In this document: in pieces, positions 34,083-41,845 of the stretch
Numbering within the stretch: the stretch's first letter is position 1
Layout: every line of letters begins with the position of its first letter
Assembly: GCF_012273655.1 (NCBI RefSeq)
Contig: NZ_JAAWWP010000004.1
Coordinates: forward strand, 372,001 to 436,000
From: Streptomyces physcomitrii
GTDB lineage: Bacteria > Actinomycetota > Actinomycetes > Streptomycetales > Streptomycetaceae
Length of the DNA stretch: 64,000 bases
Direction: 5' to 3'
Notes under the pieces: model-generated
Databases searched by the model: none
Seen by the model: the letters and a program-made list of their open reading frames with translations, nothing else
What the model was told of the DNA's origin: nothing
Translations under genes and position numbers: made by a program

Positions 34083-35282
34083 TCAGAGAGCGGAAGTCGG
34101 CGGCTCCGGTGAGTCCAGCGGGTCCGCCGCCGTATCGGGTTCGCGGCGGGCCACGATCCGGTAGCTGTTGGCGAGGCGGGGGCCGCGCAGGGCCAGGGCC
34201 AGCAGCTGGTCGAGCAGGCGGGCGGCGGCGAGCAGGGGCAGGCGGAGCGCGCCGGGCAGCGCGGGCACCCGGCGCCCCGGCGCACCCGGACCGCGGCCGC
34301 CCGGCAGCAACCGGGCGACCAGGGCGGTGAGTTCACAGGGGACGTGAACGCCGCCCCGATGCCCGGTGCCGAGCACCATGAAGCCCAGCCGGGTCAACTC
34401 CCCTTCCAGCGCGGCGGAGGTGAGCAGGAGCGGGCGAACTGCCCGCGGGTCGCGCCCGGTTGCGGCGGCCGCTCTGCGGGCGAGCAGCCGCCCGGACCAG
34501 GACGCCGGGTTGGCGCAGTCGAGGACCAGATGCCCGCCGGGGCGCAACACGGTGCGGGCGGCGCGGAGTTCGGCGCCCGGCTCGGCGGAGTGCTGGAGCC
34601 GGTGGAACATGCTCAGCGCGTCGTAGTGGCCCGCGATACGCGGGGCGAGGGCGCGCAGGGTGCCGGGCAGTCCGGCGTCGATCCGGCCCGCGGCGAGCGC
34701 CTCCGCGACGCCGGTGGCGCCCAGCGCGTCGAAGGCGGTGTACGGGAGCAGTTCACGCGCCGCGCGGGGGAAGCGGGCCGCCCCCGACTCGATGTCGAGC
34801 CAGGACTCCGGTTCGGCGTACGGCAGCAGGGCGCGGGCCCGGGAGCGCAGCACGCGGCCCGGCTCCAGGGCGCCGCTCACGCCCGCCGCGGCGGGCGGCC
34901 CTCCGGACCCGCGGACGGCGCCGAATCCGCGGGCGGCCCCGGATCCGCTGCCGGCTCCCACTCGCGCTCCCGCTCCCGCGACGGCACCGGCACCGGCACC
35001 GGCACCGGCACTGGCAGCGGCTTCGGAGCTCCTCGGCTCCGGCTGCCCGAAGGGCGGCGGAAGGCTGCCGAAGCGGTACGTGCACGCCGGGCACCCGGCG
35101 GCCCCGGGGCGCCGCCCGAGCAGGTCCGCCACACGGCGCCGGACGGGGGTGCCGCACCAGGCGCAGCCGGTGTACCACCGGGTGGGCAACACCCCGCCGC
35201 GGAAAGGGAGTCGGGGGTGGAAGAGACTTCGGGCGCCCGGAGCCGCGGGTCCCGGCTCGGGAACGGGCGGGTTCGGCGGCAT
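34083..35282 (-). CDS. methyltransferase-like protein with N-terminal zinc ribbon
   Basis: A 399-residue protein. Residues about 20-70 hold CAWCGTPV and CPACTYRFG, a four-cysteine zinc ribbon. A long Gly/Ala/Ser linker follows (about 78-130), encoded by a hexamer repeat. The remainder is a class I methyltransferase-like fold with SWLDIESGAARFPRAAREL as a weak motif I and GHYDALSMFHRLQHSAEP after it. The SAM motif is not the classical GxGxG, so activity is uncertain. The start has GGAGGAA immediately upstream, which clearly beats the longer open frame. It may methylate a protein or RNA recognised by the ribbon, which is inference. Confidence 0.75.
   Translation of the reverse strand: MPPNPPVPEPGPAAPGARSLFHPRLPFRGGVLPTRWYTGCAWCGTPVRRRVADLLGRRPGAAGCPACTYRFGSLPPPFGQPEPRSSEAAASAGAGAGAGAVAGAGARVGAGSGSGAARGFGAVRGSGGPPAAAGVSGALEPGRVLRSRARALLPYAEPESWLDIESGAARFPRAARELLPYTAFDALGATGVAEALAAGRIDAGLPGTLRALAPRIAGHYDALSMFHRLQHSAEPGAELRAARTVLRPGGHLVLDCANPASWSGRLLARRAAAATGRDPRAVRPLLLTSAALEGELTRLGFMVLGTGHRGGVHVPCELTALVARLLPGGRGPGAPGRRVPALPGALRLPLLAAARLLDQLLALALRGPRLANSYRIVARREPDTAADPLDSPEPPTSAL
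34973..35023. repeat. GGCACC hexamer repeat inside the methyltransferase linker
   Basis: Consecutive GGCACC units, with GGCACT and GGCAGC variants, encode the Gly/Ala linker of the minus-strand methyltransferase-like protein. Because the unit is six bases, copy changes would keep the frame and only alter linker length. Confidence 0.6.
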
Positions 35283-35478
35283 GGTTCCTCCGGGGTGCCG
35301 GGCGGCGGCCGGGCGCCGGGTGCCCGGCGGGGCCGTACCGGCCGCCGGACCCCTCCGCGCCCGAGCACCGCGAGAATTCGCCACGAAACGGAACGTATGG
35401 GATAGCCGAGAGGCACGCAATCACGCCATGCGGTGAACTCTTCACTCCAGGTGAACGGCGTCCTCGGCGGACCCGGGA

Positions 35479-35513
35479 CCGTGAGTGAGCCCGCTCACGG
35501 CTGCCGGTAACGT
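35479..35513 (+). promoter_or_regulatory. cobT promoter with overlapping dyad
   Basis: CCGTGAG-N8-CTCACGG, a perfect 7-bp inverted repeat, precedes a -10-like TAACGT (35508-35513) that ends seven bases before the cobT ATG. This spacing suggests a leaderless mRNA with an operator over the -35 region. No cobalamin riboswitch is visible here. Confidence 0.4.
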
Positions 35514-35520
35514 TCCGCCA

Positions 35521-36594
35521 ATGAGCACGCTGAATCTCGACGACTTCTCCGATCTGATCGAGCGGCCGGACGGCGGCGTGCGCCGCGACGCCGAGGAACG
35601 CCGGGCCCGGCTCGTCGTTCCGCAGGGCTCGCTCGGACGCCTCGACGAGCTGGGCGAGTGGCTGGCCCCCGCCCAGGCAGCGGTCCCCGTACGCCCCCTC
35701 ACCCGGCCCCGGTTGCTGCTGTTCGCGGGCGACCACGGGGTGGCCTCGCTCGGCGTCTCGCGGCGGCCCGCGGGCGGCGCCGAACAGCTCGTACGGGCGG
35801 TCCTGGACGGCGAGAGCCCGGCGGCGGTGCTCGCCGCGCGGCTGGGCGTCCCGGTACGGATCGTCGACCTGGCGCTGGACTGCGAGCCGGAGTCGCTGCC
35901 CGCCGAGGTGGTGAGCCACCGGATCCGGCGCGGCAGCGGGCGGATCGACATCGAGGACGCGCTCACCGCCGAGGAGGCCGAGGCCGCCTTCCGCGCCGGG
36001 ATGGCGCTGGCCGACGAGGAGGCCGACTCCGGCACCGACCTGGTCGTCCTCGGCGACATCAGCGTGGGCGGCACCACCGCCGCCGCGGTCCTCATCGCCG
36101 CCCTGTGCGGCACCGACGCCTCGGTGGTCACCGGGCGCGGCGGCGAACCGATCGACGACCTGGCCTGGATGCGCAAGTGCGCGGCGGTGCGCGACGCGCT
36201 GCGCCGGGCCCGCCCCGTCCTCGGCGACCAGCTCGAACTGCTCGCGGCCGTCGGCGGCGCCGACCTCACCGCGATGACCGGCTTCCTGCTGCAGAGCGCG
36301 GTACGGCACACCCCGGTACTCCTCGACGGCGTGGTCTCCGCGGCCTGCGCCCTGGTCGCGCAGCGGGTGGCCTTCCGCGCCCCCGACTGGTGGCTGGCCG
36401 GCCACGACAGCGGCGAGCCCGGGCAGGCCAAGGCCTTCGACCGGATGGCGGTCGAGCCCCTGGTCGACCACGGCGTCCGGGTCGGCGAGGGCGCCGGCGC
36501 CCTGCTCGCCCTCCCGCTGGTCCAGGCCGCCGCCGCCCTGCTCGGCGAACTCCCGGAGCGCCCCCGGCCGACCCACGCGGAGCCGGAAGCCTGA
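35521..36594 (+). CDS. cobT: nicotinate-nucleotide--dimethylbenzimidazole phosphoribosyltransferase
   Basis: A 357-residue enzyme that makes alpha-ribazole phosphate, the lower-ligand nucleotide of cobalamin. It has QGSLGRLDELGEWLA near the start, FAGDHGVASLGVS, GDISVGGTTAAAVL, the NaMN-binding AVGGADLTAMTGFLLQSA, WLAGHDSGEPGQAKAFDRM and VGEGAGALLALPLV. Length and order of motifs are normal. No ribosome site precedes the ATG, and a -10-like element lies seven bases upstream, so the transcript is probably leaderless. cobS follows on the same strand after a 298-bp gap. Confidence 0.95.
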   Translation: MSTLNLDDFSDLIERPDGGVRRDAEERRARLVVPQGSLGRLDELGEWLAPAQAAVPVRPLTRPRLLLFAGDHGVASLGVSRRPAGGAEQLVRAVLDGESPAAVLAARLGVPVRIVDLALDCEPESLPAEVVSHRIRRGSGRIDIEDALTAEEAEAAFRAGMALADEEADSGTDLVVLGDISVGGTTAAAVLIAALCGTDASVVTGRGGEPIDDLAWMRKCAAVRDALRRARPVLGDQLELLAAVGGADLTAMTGFLLQSAVRHTPVLLDGVVSAACALVAQRVAFRAPDWWLAGHDSGEPGQAKAFDRMAVEPLVDHGVRVGEGAGALLALPLVQAAAALLGELPERPRPTHAEPEA

Positions 36595-36704
36595 GGAGCG
36601 GCAAGGCGGCGGGCGGTCGGCCGGGAGTGACCGGGTGCGCGCGCCCGCCGCCCCTCTTCCCCGTCGACCGCCGTCGCGTCTGCCCCTGAGCACTGCCGTG
36701 TCCG

Positions 36705-36794
36705 CCCCTGAGCGCCACGGCGCCTCTCCCCTGTCGGTCTGCGCGCCTGCCCCTGAGCGCTACGGCGCCTCCGCCCCGTCGGCCTGCGCGCCTG
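36705..36794. repeat. 45-bp tandem duplication between cobT and cobS
   Basis: Two adjacent imperfect copies of a 45-bp unit that starts CCCCTGAGCG(C/T)ACGGCGCC, with a partial third copy starting near 36683. It is non-coding. The rest of the 298-bp gap shows only the cobS -10 element TAGCCT at 36881. Confidence 0.55.
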
Positions 36795-36892
36795 TCCTCC
36801 CCATGGACCGGCGCCCTCGCCCCTCCGGCCCGCCGCCGGATCCCCCCGCCCCGCCACTGCTCAGCGCGGCCGTCGGGCGATAGCCTCGGCCG

Positions 36893-38125
36893 ATGGCCGA
36901 AAGTGCACCGCCGTCCGGTTCCCCGGACGAACCAGAGGGCCCCGGGGCCCGTCCCGCCTCCCCGCGTCCGCGGGATTCCGGTTCGGTACCGCGGAGCGGC
37001 CCGGCACCCGGCAAAGAAGACCACCGGAGGCAGCGGACCGGCACCGGCGAGGATTCCGCTCACCCGCCGTCCGGCCCGGCACCGCGGGACGCGGCCGAGC
37101 GGACCGGCACCGGCCGGGACATCCCGGCGGCCCAGGACACCGGCCCCGCCGCCGCCAACACTCCTGCCCCCGGCCCGAGTTCACCGGCGGAAGGCACCGA
37201 GGGCCTCGCGGACGAGCCACGGCCCGCGCCCCCCGGCGGGGCCGCGCCGCCCCCGGGACCCGGCGCCGCCGACCCGGGCGGCGCCTCCGCTTCCCCTCCC
37301 CCCGAGGACGCCCCCGTCGGCTCCGGCAGCTCCGCGGAGGCCGCCGTCAGCGTCGAGGACAGCCTCCGCTTCGCCTTCGGGACGCTGACCGTGCTGCCGG
37401 TCGGGGCGGTGCGCTGGGACCGGGCGGCGGCGCGCGGCGGGATGCTCTGGGCGCCGCTGGTCGGGCTCGCCGTGGGGGTGGCCGCCGCCCTGGTGGGCGG
37501 GCTGCTGCTCCTGCTCGGCACGGGGGCCCTGCTCGCCGCCGTCGCGAGCGTGGCCGTACCGGCGGTGCTCACCCGGGGACTGCACCTCGACGGGCTCGCC
37601 GACACCGCCGACGGACTCGGCAGCGCCAAGCCCGCCCCCGCCGCCCTGCGCCTCATGAAGCAGTCGGACATCGGCCCCTTCGGGGTGCTCACCCTCGTAC
37701 TCGTCCTCCTCGCCCAAGTCGCCGTCCTGGCACGGCTGTACGGGGACTCCTGGGCGCAGGGCGCGCTCGCCGCGGCGGTCTCCGGGACGGTGGCGCGGCT
37801 GGCCATGACGCTGGCCGCGCGGGAGGGGGTGCCCGCGGCCCGGGCGGAGGGTCTGGGCGCCGTGGTGGCCTCGGTGGCGCCCGCGCGTACCGCGCTCTTC
37901 GTCGCCGGGGGTGTCTTCGTGGCCGCGGCCGGGGCCGGGGTGCTCTCCGGCGGGGGCGGTGCGCTGCGCTGCGCGCTGGCCGTGGTGGTGGGCTGCGCCG
38001 CCGCCGAACTCCTGCTGCGCCGCTGCCTGGTGCGCTTCGGCGGGGTGACCGGGGACGTCTTCGGCGGCCTCGCCGAGACCGCCGGGACCGCCTCGCTCGT
38101 GGTGCTCGCGCTGGGCTCCGGCTGA
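36893..38125 (+). CDS. cobS: adenosylcobinamide-GDP ribazoletransferase with long disordered N-terminus
   Basis: A 410-residue membrane protein. From about residue 152 on it is CobS, which joins adenosylcobinamide-GDP to alpha-ribazole. The signatures are RGLHLDGLADTADGLGS (about residue 229) and LMKQSDIGPFGVL, within about six membrane helices. Residues 1-150 are Pro/Gly/Ala/Ser-rich with no hydrophobic segment, an extension absent from the usual enzyme of about 250 residues. The ATG at 36893 has no ribosome site, but TAGCCT ends six bases upstream, as in leaderless genes. A later start near residue 150 would give a normal-length enzyme; the open frame and composition do not decide between them. 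Confidence 0.9.
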   Translation: MAESAPPSGSPDEPEGPGARPASPRPRDSGSVPRSGPAPGKEDHRRQRTGTGEDSAHPPSGPAPRDAAERTGTGRDIPAAQDTGPAAANTPAPGPSSPAEGTEGLADEPRPAPPGGAAPPPGPGAADPGGASASPPPEDAPVGSGSSAEAAVSVEDSLRFAFGTLTVLPVGAVRWDRAAARGGMLWAPLVGLAVGVAAALVGGLLLLLGTGALLAAVASVAVPAVLTRGLHLDGLADTADGLGSAKPAPAALRLMKQSDIGPFGVLTLVLVLLAQVAVLARLYGDSWAQGALAAAVSGTVARLAMTLAAREGVPAARAEGLGAVVASVAPARTALFVAGGVFVAAAGAGVLSGGGGALRCALAVVVGCAAAELLLRRCLVRFGGVTGDVFGGLAETAGTASLVVLALGSG

Positions 38126-38480
38126 GCCCGACGGGCCGGGGCGTGATCCGCCGGGCGCCTCCCGGGGCCGGGGCGGTGCCCGGCGGCCCCGGCCACCGGC
38201 GAACACCGGCCACTTCACGGAGCGTAGGCTCCTTACCGGCACCCTTCCGGTCAGACCGGATGAGTGCGCGCGAGAACCCGACCGCAGCGACGCGGCGGGG
38301 TGCCGCGGGCACTCATCCGTCCTCCGTGCCCGGTCCCCTGTCAGGGCGGCCCGCGCACGGGCCTCGGCTCCCCGGCGGCTCCGGCCCCGGAGCCCCACCC
38401 GGGGACGCTCTAGGCTTCCGGACGGGTCCGGCCGACCCCACAGCCTCGGCCAGGAACTTCACAAGGGAGATCTCACTACC
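38126..38480. other. intergenic region before pepA
   Basis: It has no supported gene. A short hairpin (CCGGT-N3-ACCGG near 38246) and the pepA ribosome site AAGGGAG near 38464 are the only features seen. Short open frames here have no ribosome sites or coding-like composition. Confidence 0.4.
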
Positions 38481-40001
38481 GTGACTGCTCTGACTCTCAG
38501 TACCGCCGCCGCAGCAGGGCTGCGCGCGGACGCCCTCGTGGTCGGCGTCGCCAAGGGTCCCAAGGGCCCCGTGCTCGCGACCGGCGCCGAGGCCGTCGAC
38601 AAGGCCTACGACGGCAGGCTCGCCGCCACCCTGGAGACCCTCGGGGCGAGCGGCGCCGAGGGCGAGGTGACCAAACTGCCCGCCCCCTCCGGCTTCAAGG
38701 CCCCGGTGGTCCTGGCGGTCGGGCTCGGCGCGGTGCCCGAGAAGGACGAGGACCACAGCCTGGAGTCGCTGCGCCGCGCCGCCGGGGTGGCCGCCCGGGC
38801 GCTCGCCGGGGCGAAGAAGGCCGCCTTCGCGCTGCCGCTGACCGGCGCCGAGGACATCGTCGCGGTGGGCGAGGGCGCCCTGCTCGGCGCGTACTCCTTC
38901 GACACGTACAAGGCCAGCGCCAAGGACCCGAAGACCGCGAAGGCCCCGCTCGGCGAGGTCACCCTGCTCGGCGCCAAGCCGCGCGACAAGGCGCACAAGG
39001 CGGCCGTCGAGCGCGCGCTGGCCGTCAGCGAGGAGCTGAACCGGGCCCGCGACCTGATCAACACCCCGCCGAACGACCTGAATCCGGAGGCCTTCGCCGC
39101 GCTCGCCGCCACGGCCGCCAAGGAGCACGGGCTCAAGATCCAGGTGCTCGACGAGAAGGCGCTGACCAAGGGCGGCTACGGCGGCATCCTCGGCGTCGGC
39201 GCGGGCTCCGCCTCCCCGCCCCGCCTGGTGAAGCTGTCGTACACGCACGGCAAGGCCAAGAAGCACCTCGCCTTCGTCGGCAAGGGCATCACGTACGACT
39301 CGGGCGGCATCTCACTGAAGCCGGCCGGGCACAACGAGACGATGAAGTGCGACATGAGCGGCGCCGCCGCGGTGTTCGCCGCGGTCGTCGCCGCCGCCCG
39401 CCTCGGCCTGGAGGTCAACATCACCGGCTGGCTCGCCCTGGCCGAGAACATGCCCTCCGGCAGCGCCACCCGCCCCGGCGACGTGCTGCGGATGTACAGC
39501 GGCAAGACCGTCGAGGTCCTCAACACCGATGCCGAGGGCCGCCTGGTGCTCGCCGACGCGATCGCCAAGGCCAGCGAGGACAAGCCGGACGCGATCGTCG
39601 ACGTGGCGACCCTGACCGGCGCCATGATGCTCGCGCTCGGCCTGCGCACCTTCGGGATCATGGCCAACGACGAGGCGCTGCGCACCACCGTGCACGAGCT
39701 GGCCGAGGAGGCGGGCGAGCCCTCCTGGCCGATGCCGCTGCCCGGGCACCTGCGCAAGGGCATGGACACCCAGACCGCGGACATCGCGAACATGGGCGAG
39801 CGGGCGGGCGGCGGCCTGGTCGCCGGTCTGTTCCTGCAGGAGTTCGTCGGCGAGGGCATCAGCTGGGCGCACCTGGACATCGCGGGCCCGGCCTTCAACG
39901 AGTCGGCGCCCTTCGGCTACACCCCCAAGGGCGGCACCGGCACCGCGGTGCGCACCCTGGTGGCGCTCGCCGAGCACACCGCCGCCGGCGACCTGGGCTG
40001 A
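38481..40001 (+). CDS. pepA: leucyl aminopeptidase (M17 family)
   Basis: A 506-residue cytosolic aminopeptidase. The C-terminal catalytic domain has the two-metal site: FVGKGITYDSGGISLKP (lysine and aspartate ligands), MKCDMSGAAAV and the family signature NTDAEGRLVLADA (about residues 350-362). The N-terminal part is the macro-like domain of M17 enzymes. It removes N-terminal residues, especially leucine, in peptide turnover, and forms hexamers in the family. It begins with GTG after AAGGGAG. It is a separate unit from lpdA, with a 362-bp gap. Confidence 0.95.
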   Translation: MTALTLSTAAAAGLRADALVVGVAKGPKGPVLATGAEAVDKAYDGRLAATLETLGASGAEGEVTKLPAPSGFKAPVVLAVGLGAVPEKDEDHSLESLRRAAGVAARALAGAKKAAFALPLTGAEDIVAVGEGALLGAYSFDTYKASAKDPKTAKAPLGEVTLLGAKPRDKAHKAAVERALAVSEELNRARDLINTPPNDLNPEAFAALAATAAKEHGLKIQVLDEKALTKGGYGGILGVGAGSASPPRLVKLSYTHGKAKKHLAFVGKGITYDSGGISLKPAGHNETMKCDMSGAAAVFAAVVAAARLGLEVNITGWLALAENMPSGSATRPGDVLRMYSGKTVEVLNTDAEGRLVLADAIAKASEDKPDAIVDVATLTGAMMLALGLRTFGIMANDEALRTTVHELAEEAGEPSWPMPLPGHLRKGMDTQTADIANMGERAGGGLVAGLFLQEFVGEGISWAHLDIAGPAFNESAPFGYTPKGGTGTAVRTLVALAEHTAAGDLG

Positions 40002-40168
40002 GGCGCCGCCCGCTCCGGGGCCGGACCACCGCGTCCGGCCCCGGCGGGCGGGCACCCGGCAGCGATCCTGACGGCCACCCCGGCAGTGATCCGGCACACA
40101 CCCCGCGCACGACGAGGGGATTAAGCCCTGGACGAAATCCGCTCTGGCACGCACGCCGATGACCCGGC

Positions 40169-40192
40169 GGGACACCGTACGTACCGTGTCCC
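40169..40192. promoter_or_regulatory. 24-bp near-palindrome between pepA and lpdA
   Basis: The abutting halves GGGACACCGTAC and GTACCGTGTCCC match at 11 of 12 positions, and flanking CCGGC/GGCC bases extend the stem. It could terminate pepA or be an operator for lpdA. Nothing else is seen in the 362-bp gap 40002-40363. Confidence 0.4.
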
Positions 40193-40363
40193 GGGCCGGG
40201 CCCGCCGTCCCGGCAGTCGGCGACAAGTGCAAAGATGGGTTCTCGGCAGGACAGGGCCCCACCACAGGGCCGAAGAAGAGCGGCCGAACACCAGCCGAGC
40301 GCCCGGCACCACCCCGCGCAGTCGGGGCCCGGGACTACGGCGCACATGCATGGAGGACGTGAC

Positions 40364-41752
40364 GTGGCGAACGACGCCGGCACCGTTTTCGACCTAGTGA
40401 TCCTCGGCGGTGGCAGCGGCGGGTACGCCGCGGCCCTGCGTGGCGCCCAGCTCGGGCTCGACGTCGCCCTCATCGAGAAGGGCAAGGTCGGCGGCACCTG
40501 CCTGCACAACGGATGCATCCCCACCAAGGCCCTGCTGCACGCCGGTGAGATCGCCGACCAGGCGCGCGAGGCGGACCAGTTCGGTGTCAAGGCCACCTTC
40601 GAGGGCATCGACATCAAGGCCGTCCACAAGTACAAGGACGATGTCATCGCGGGCCTGTACAAGGGCCTGCAGGGACTCATCGCCTCCCGCAAGGTCCACT
40701 ACATCGAGGGCGAGGGACGCCTGTCCTCGCCGACCTCGGTGGACGTGAACGGCCAGCGCATACAGGGCCGCCACGTGCTGCTCGCCACCGGCTCGGTCCC
40801 GAAGTCCCTGCCGGGCCTGGAGATCGACGGCAACCGGATCATCTCCTCGGACCACGCGCTGACCCTGGACCGGGTGCCGCAGTCCGCGATCATCCTCGGC
40901 GGCGGCGTCATCGGCGTCGAGTTCGCCTCGGCGTGGAAGTCCTTCGGCACCGAGGTCACCGTGATCGAGGGCCTCAAGCACCTGGTGCCCGCCGAGGACG
41001 AGAACAGCTCCAAGCTCCTGGAGCGCGCCTTCCGCAAGCGCGGCATCAAGTTCAACCTGGGCACCTTCTTCGAGAAGGCCGAGTACACCGAGGACGGCGT
41101 CCGCGTCACCCTCGCCGACGGCAAGACCTTCGAGGCGGAGGTGCTGCTCGTCGCCATCGGCCGCGGCCCCGTCTCCCAGGGCCTCGGCTACGAGGAGGCC
41201 GGTGTCGCCCTGGACCGCGGCTACGTCGTGGTCGACGAGTACATGCGCACCAACGTCCCGACCGTCTCGGCGGTGGGCGACCTGGTCCCCACCCTCCAGC
41301 TGGCCCACGTCGGCTTCGCCGAGGGCATCCTGGTCGCCGAGCGCCTCGCGGGCCTCACCCCGGTCCCGATCGACTACGACGGCGTGCCCCGGGTGACGTA
41401 CTGCCACCCCGAGGTCGCCTCCGTCGGCATCACCGAGGCCAAGGCCAAGGAGGTCTACGGCGCGGACAAGGTCGTCGCGCTCAAGTACAGCCTCGCGGGC
41501 AACGGCCGCAGCAAGATCCTGAAGACCGCGGGCGAGATCAAGCTCGTCCAGGTCAAGGACGGCGCCGTGGTCGGCGTCCACATGGTGGGCGACCGCATGG
41601 GCGAGCAGGTCGGCGAGGCCCAGCTGATCTACAACTGGGAGGCCCTGCCCACCGAGGTGGCGCAGCTGATCCACGCCCACCCGACGCAGAATGAAGCCCT
41701 CGGCGAGGCGCACCTCGCGCTGGCCGGGAAGCCGCTGCACGCGCACGACTGA
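40364..41752 (+). CDS. lpdA: dihydrolipoyl dehydrogenase (E3)
   Basis: A 462-residue FAD enzyme that re-oxidises lipoyl groups of the pyruvate and 2-oxoglutarate dehydrogenase complexes, reducing NAD. Features are the FAD site ILGGGSGGYAAALRGAQLG, the redox disulfide GGTCLHNGCIPTKALLH (cysteines about 46 and 51), the NAD site ILGGGVIGVEFAS, and the active histidine in HAHPTQNEALGEAH. GTG start with GGAGG seven bases upstream. sucB follows 93 bp downstream, so the E3 and E2 genes form one operon. Confidence 0.96.
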   Translation: MANDAGTVFDLVILGGGSGGYAAALRGAQLGLDVALIEKGKVGGTCLHNGCIPTKALLHAGEIADQAREADQFGVKATFEGIDIKAVHKYKDDVIAGLYKGLQGLIASRKVHYIEGEGRLSSPTSVDVNGQRIQGRHVLLATGSVPKSLPGLEIDGNRIISSDHALTLDRVPQSAIILGGGVIGVEFASAWKSFGTEVTVIEGLKHLVPAEDENSSKLLERAFRKRGIKFNLGTFFEKAEYTEDGVRVTLADGKTFEAEVLLVAIGRGPVSQGLGYEEAGVALDRGYVVVDEYMRTNVPTVSAVGDLVPTLQLAHVGFAEGILVAERLAGLTPVPIDYDGVPRVTYCHPEVASVGITEAKAKEVYGADKVVALKYSLAGNGRSKILKTAGEIKLVQVKDGAVVGVHMVGDRMGEQVGEAQLIYNWEALPTEVAQLIHAHPTQNEALGEAHLALAGKPLHAHD

Positions 41753-41845
41753 TCCGGCGGCCCGGACGGCCGGCGCCGCCAGGGCCGGTCCGGACCGGAC
41801 ACGACGACCACAGACTTCCGCACTGAAAGAGGAGCAACCGAAACC

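Noticed and set aside
38143..38484. A 113-codon open frame before pepA
   Set aside because: It has no ribosome site, has a low-complexity Arg/Pro/Gly translation, and runs into the pepA ribosome site and start.
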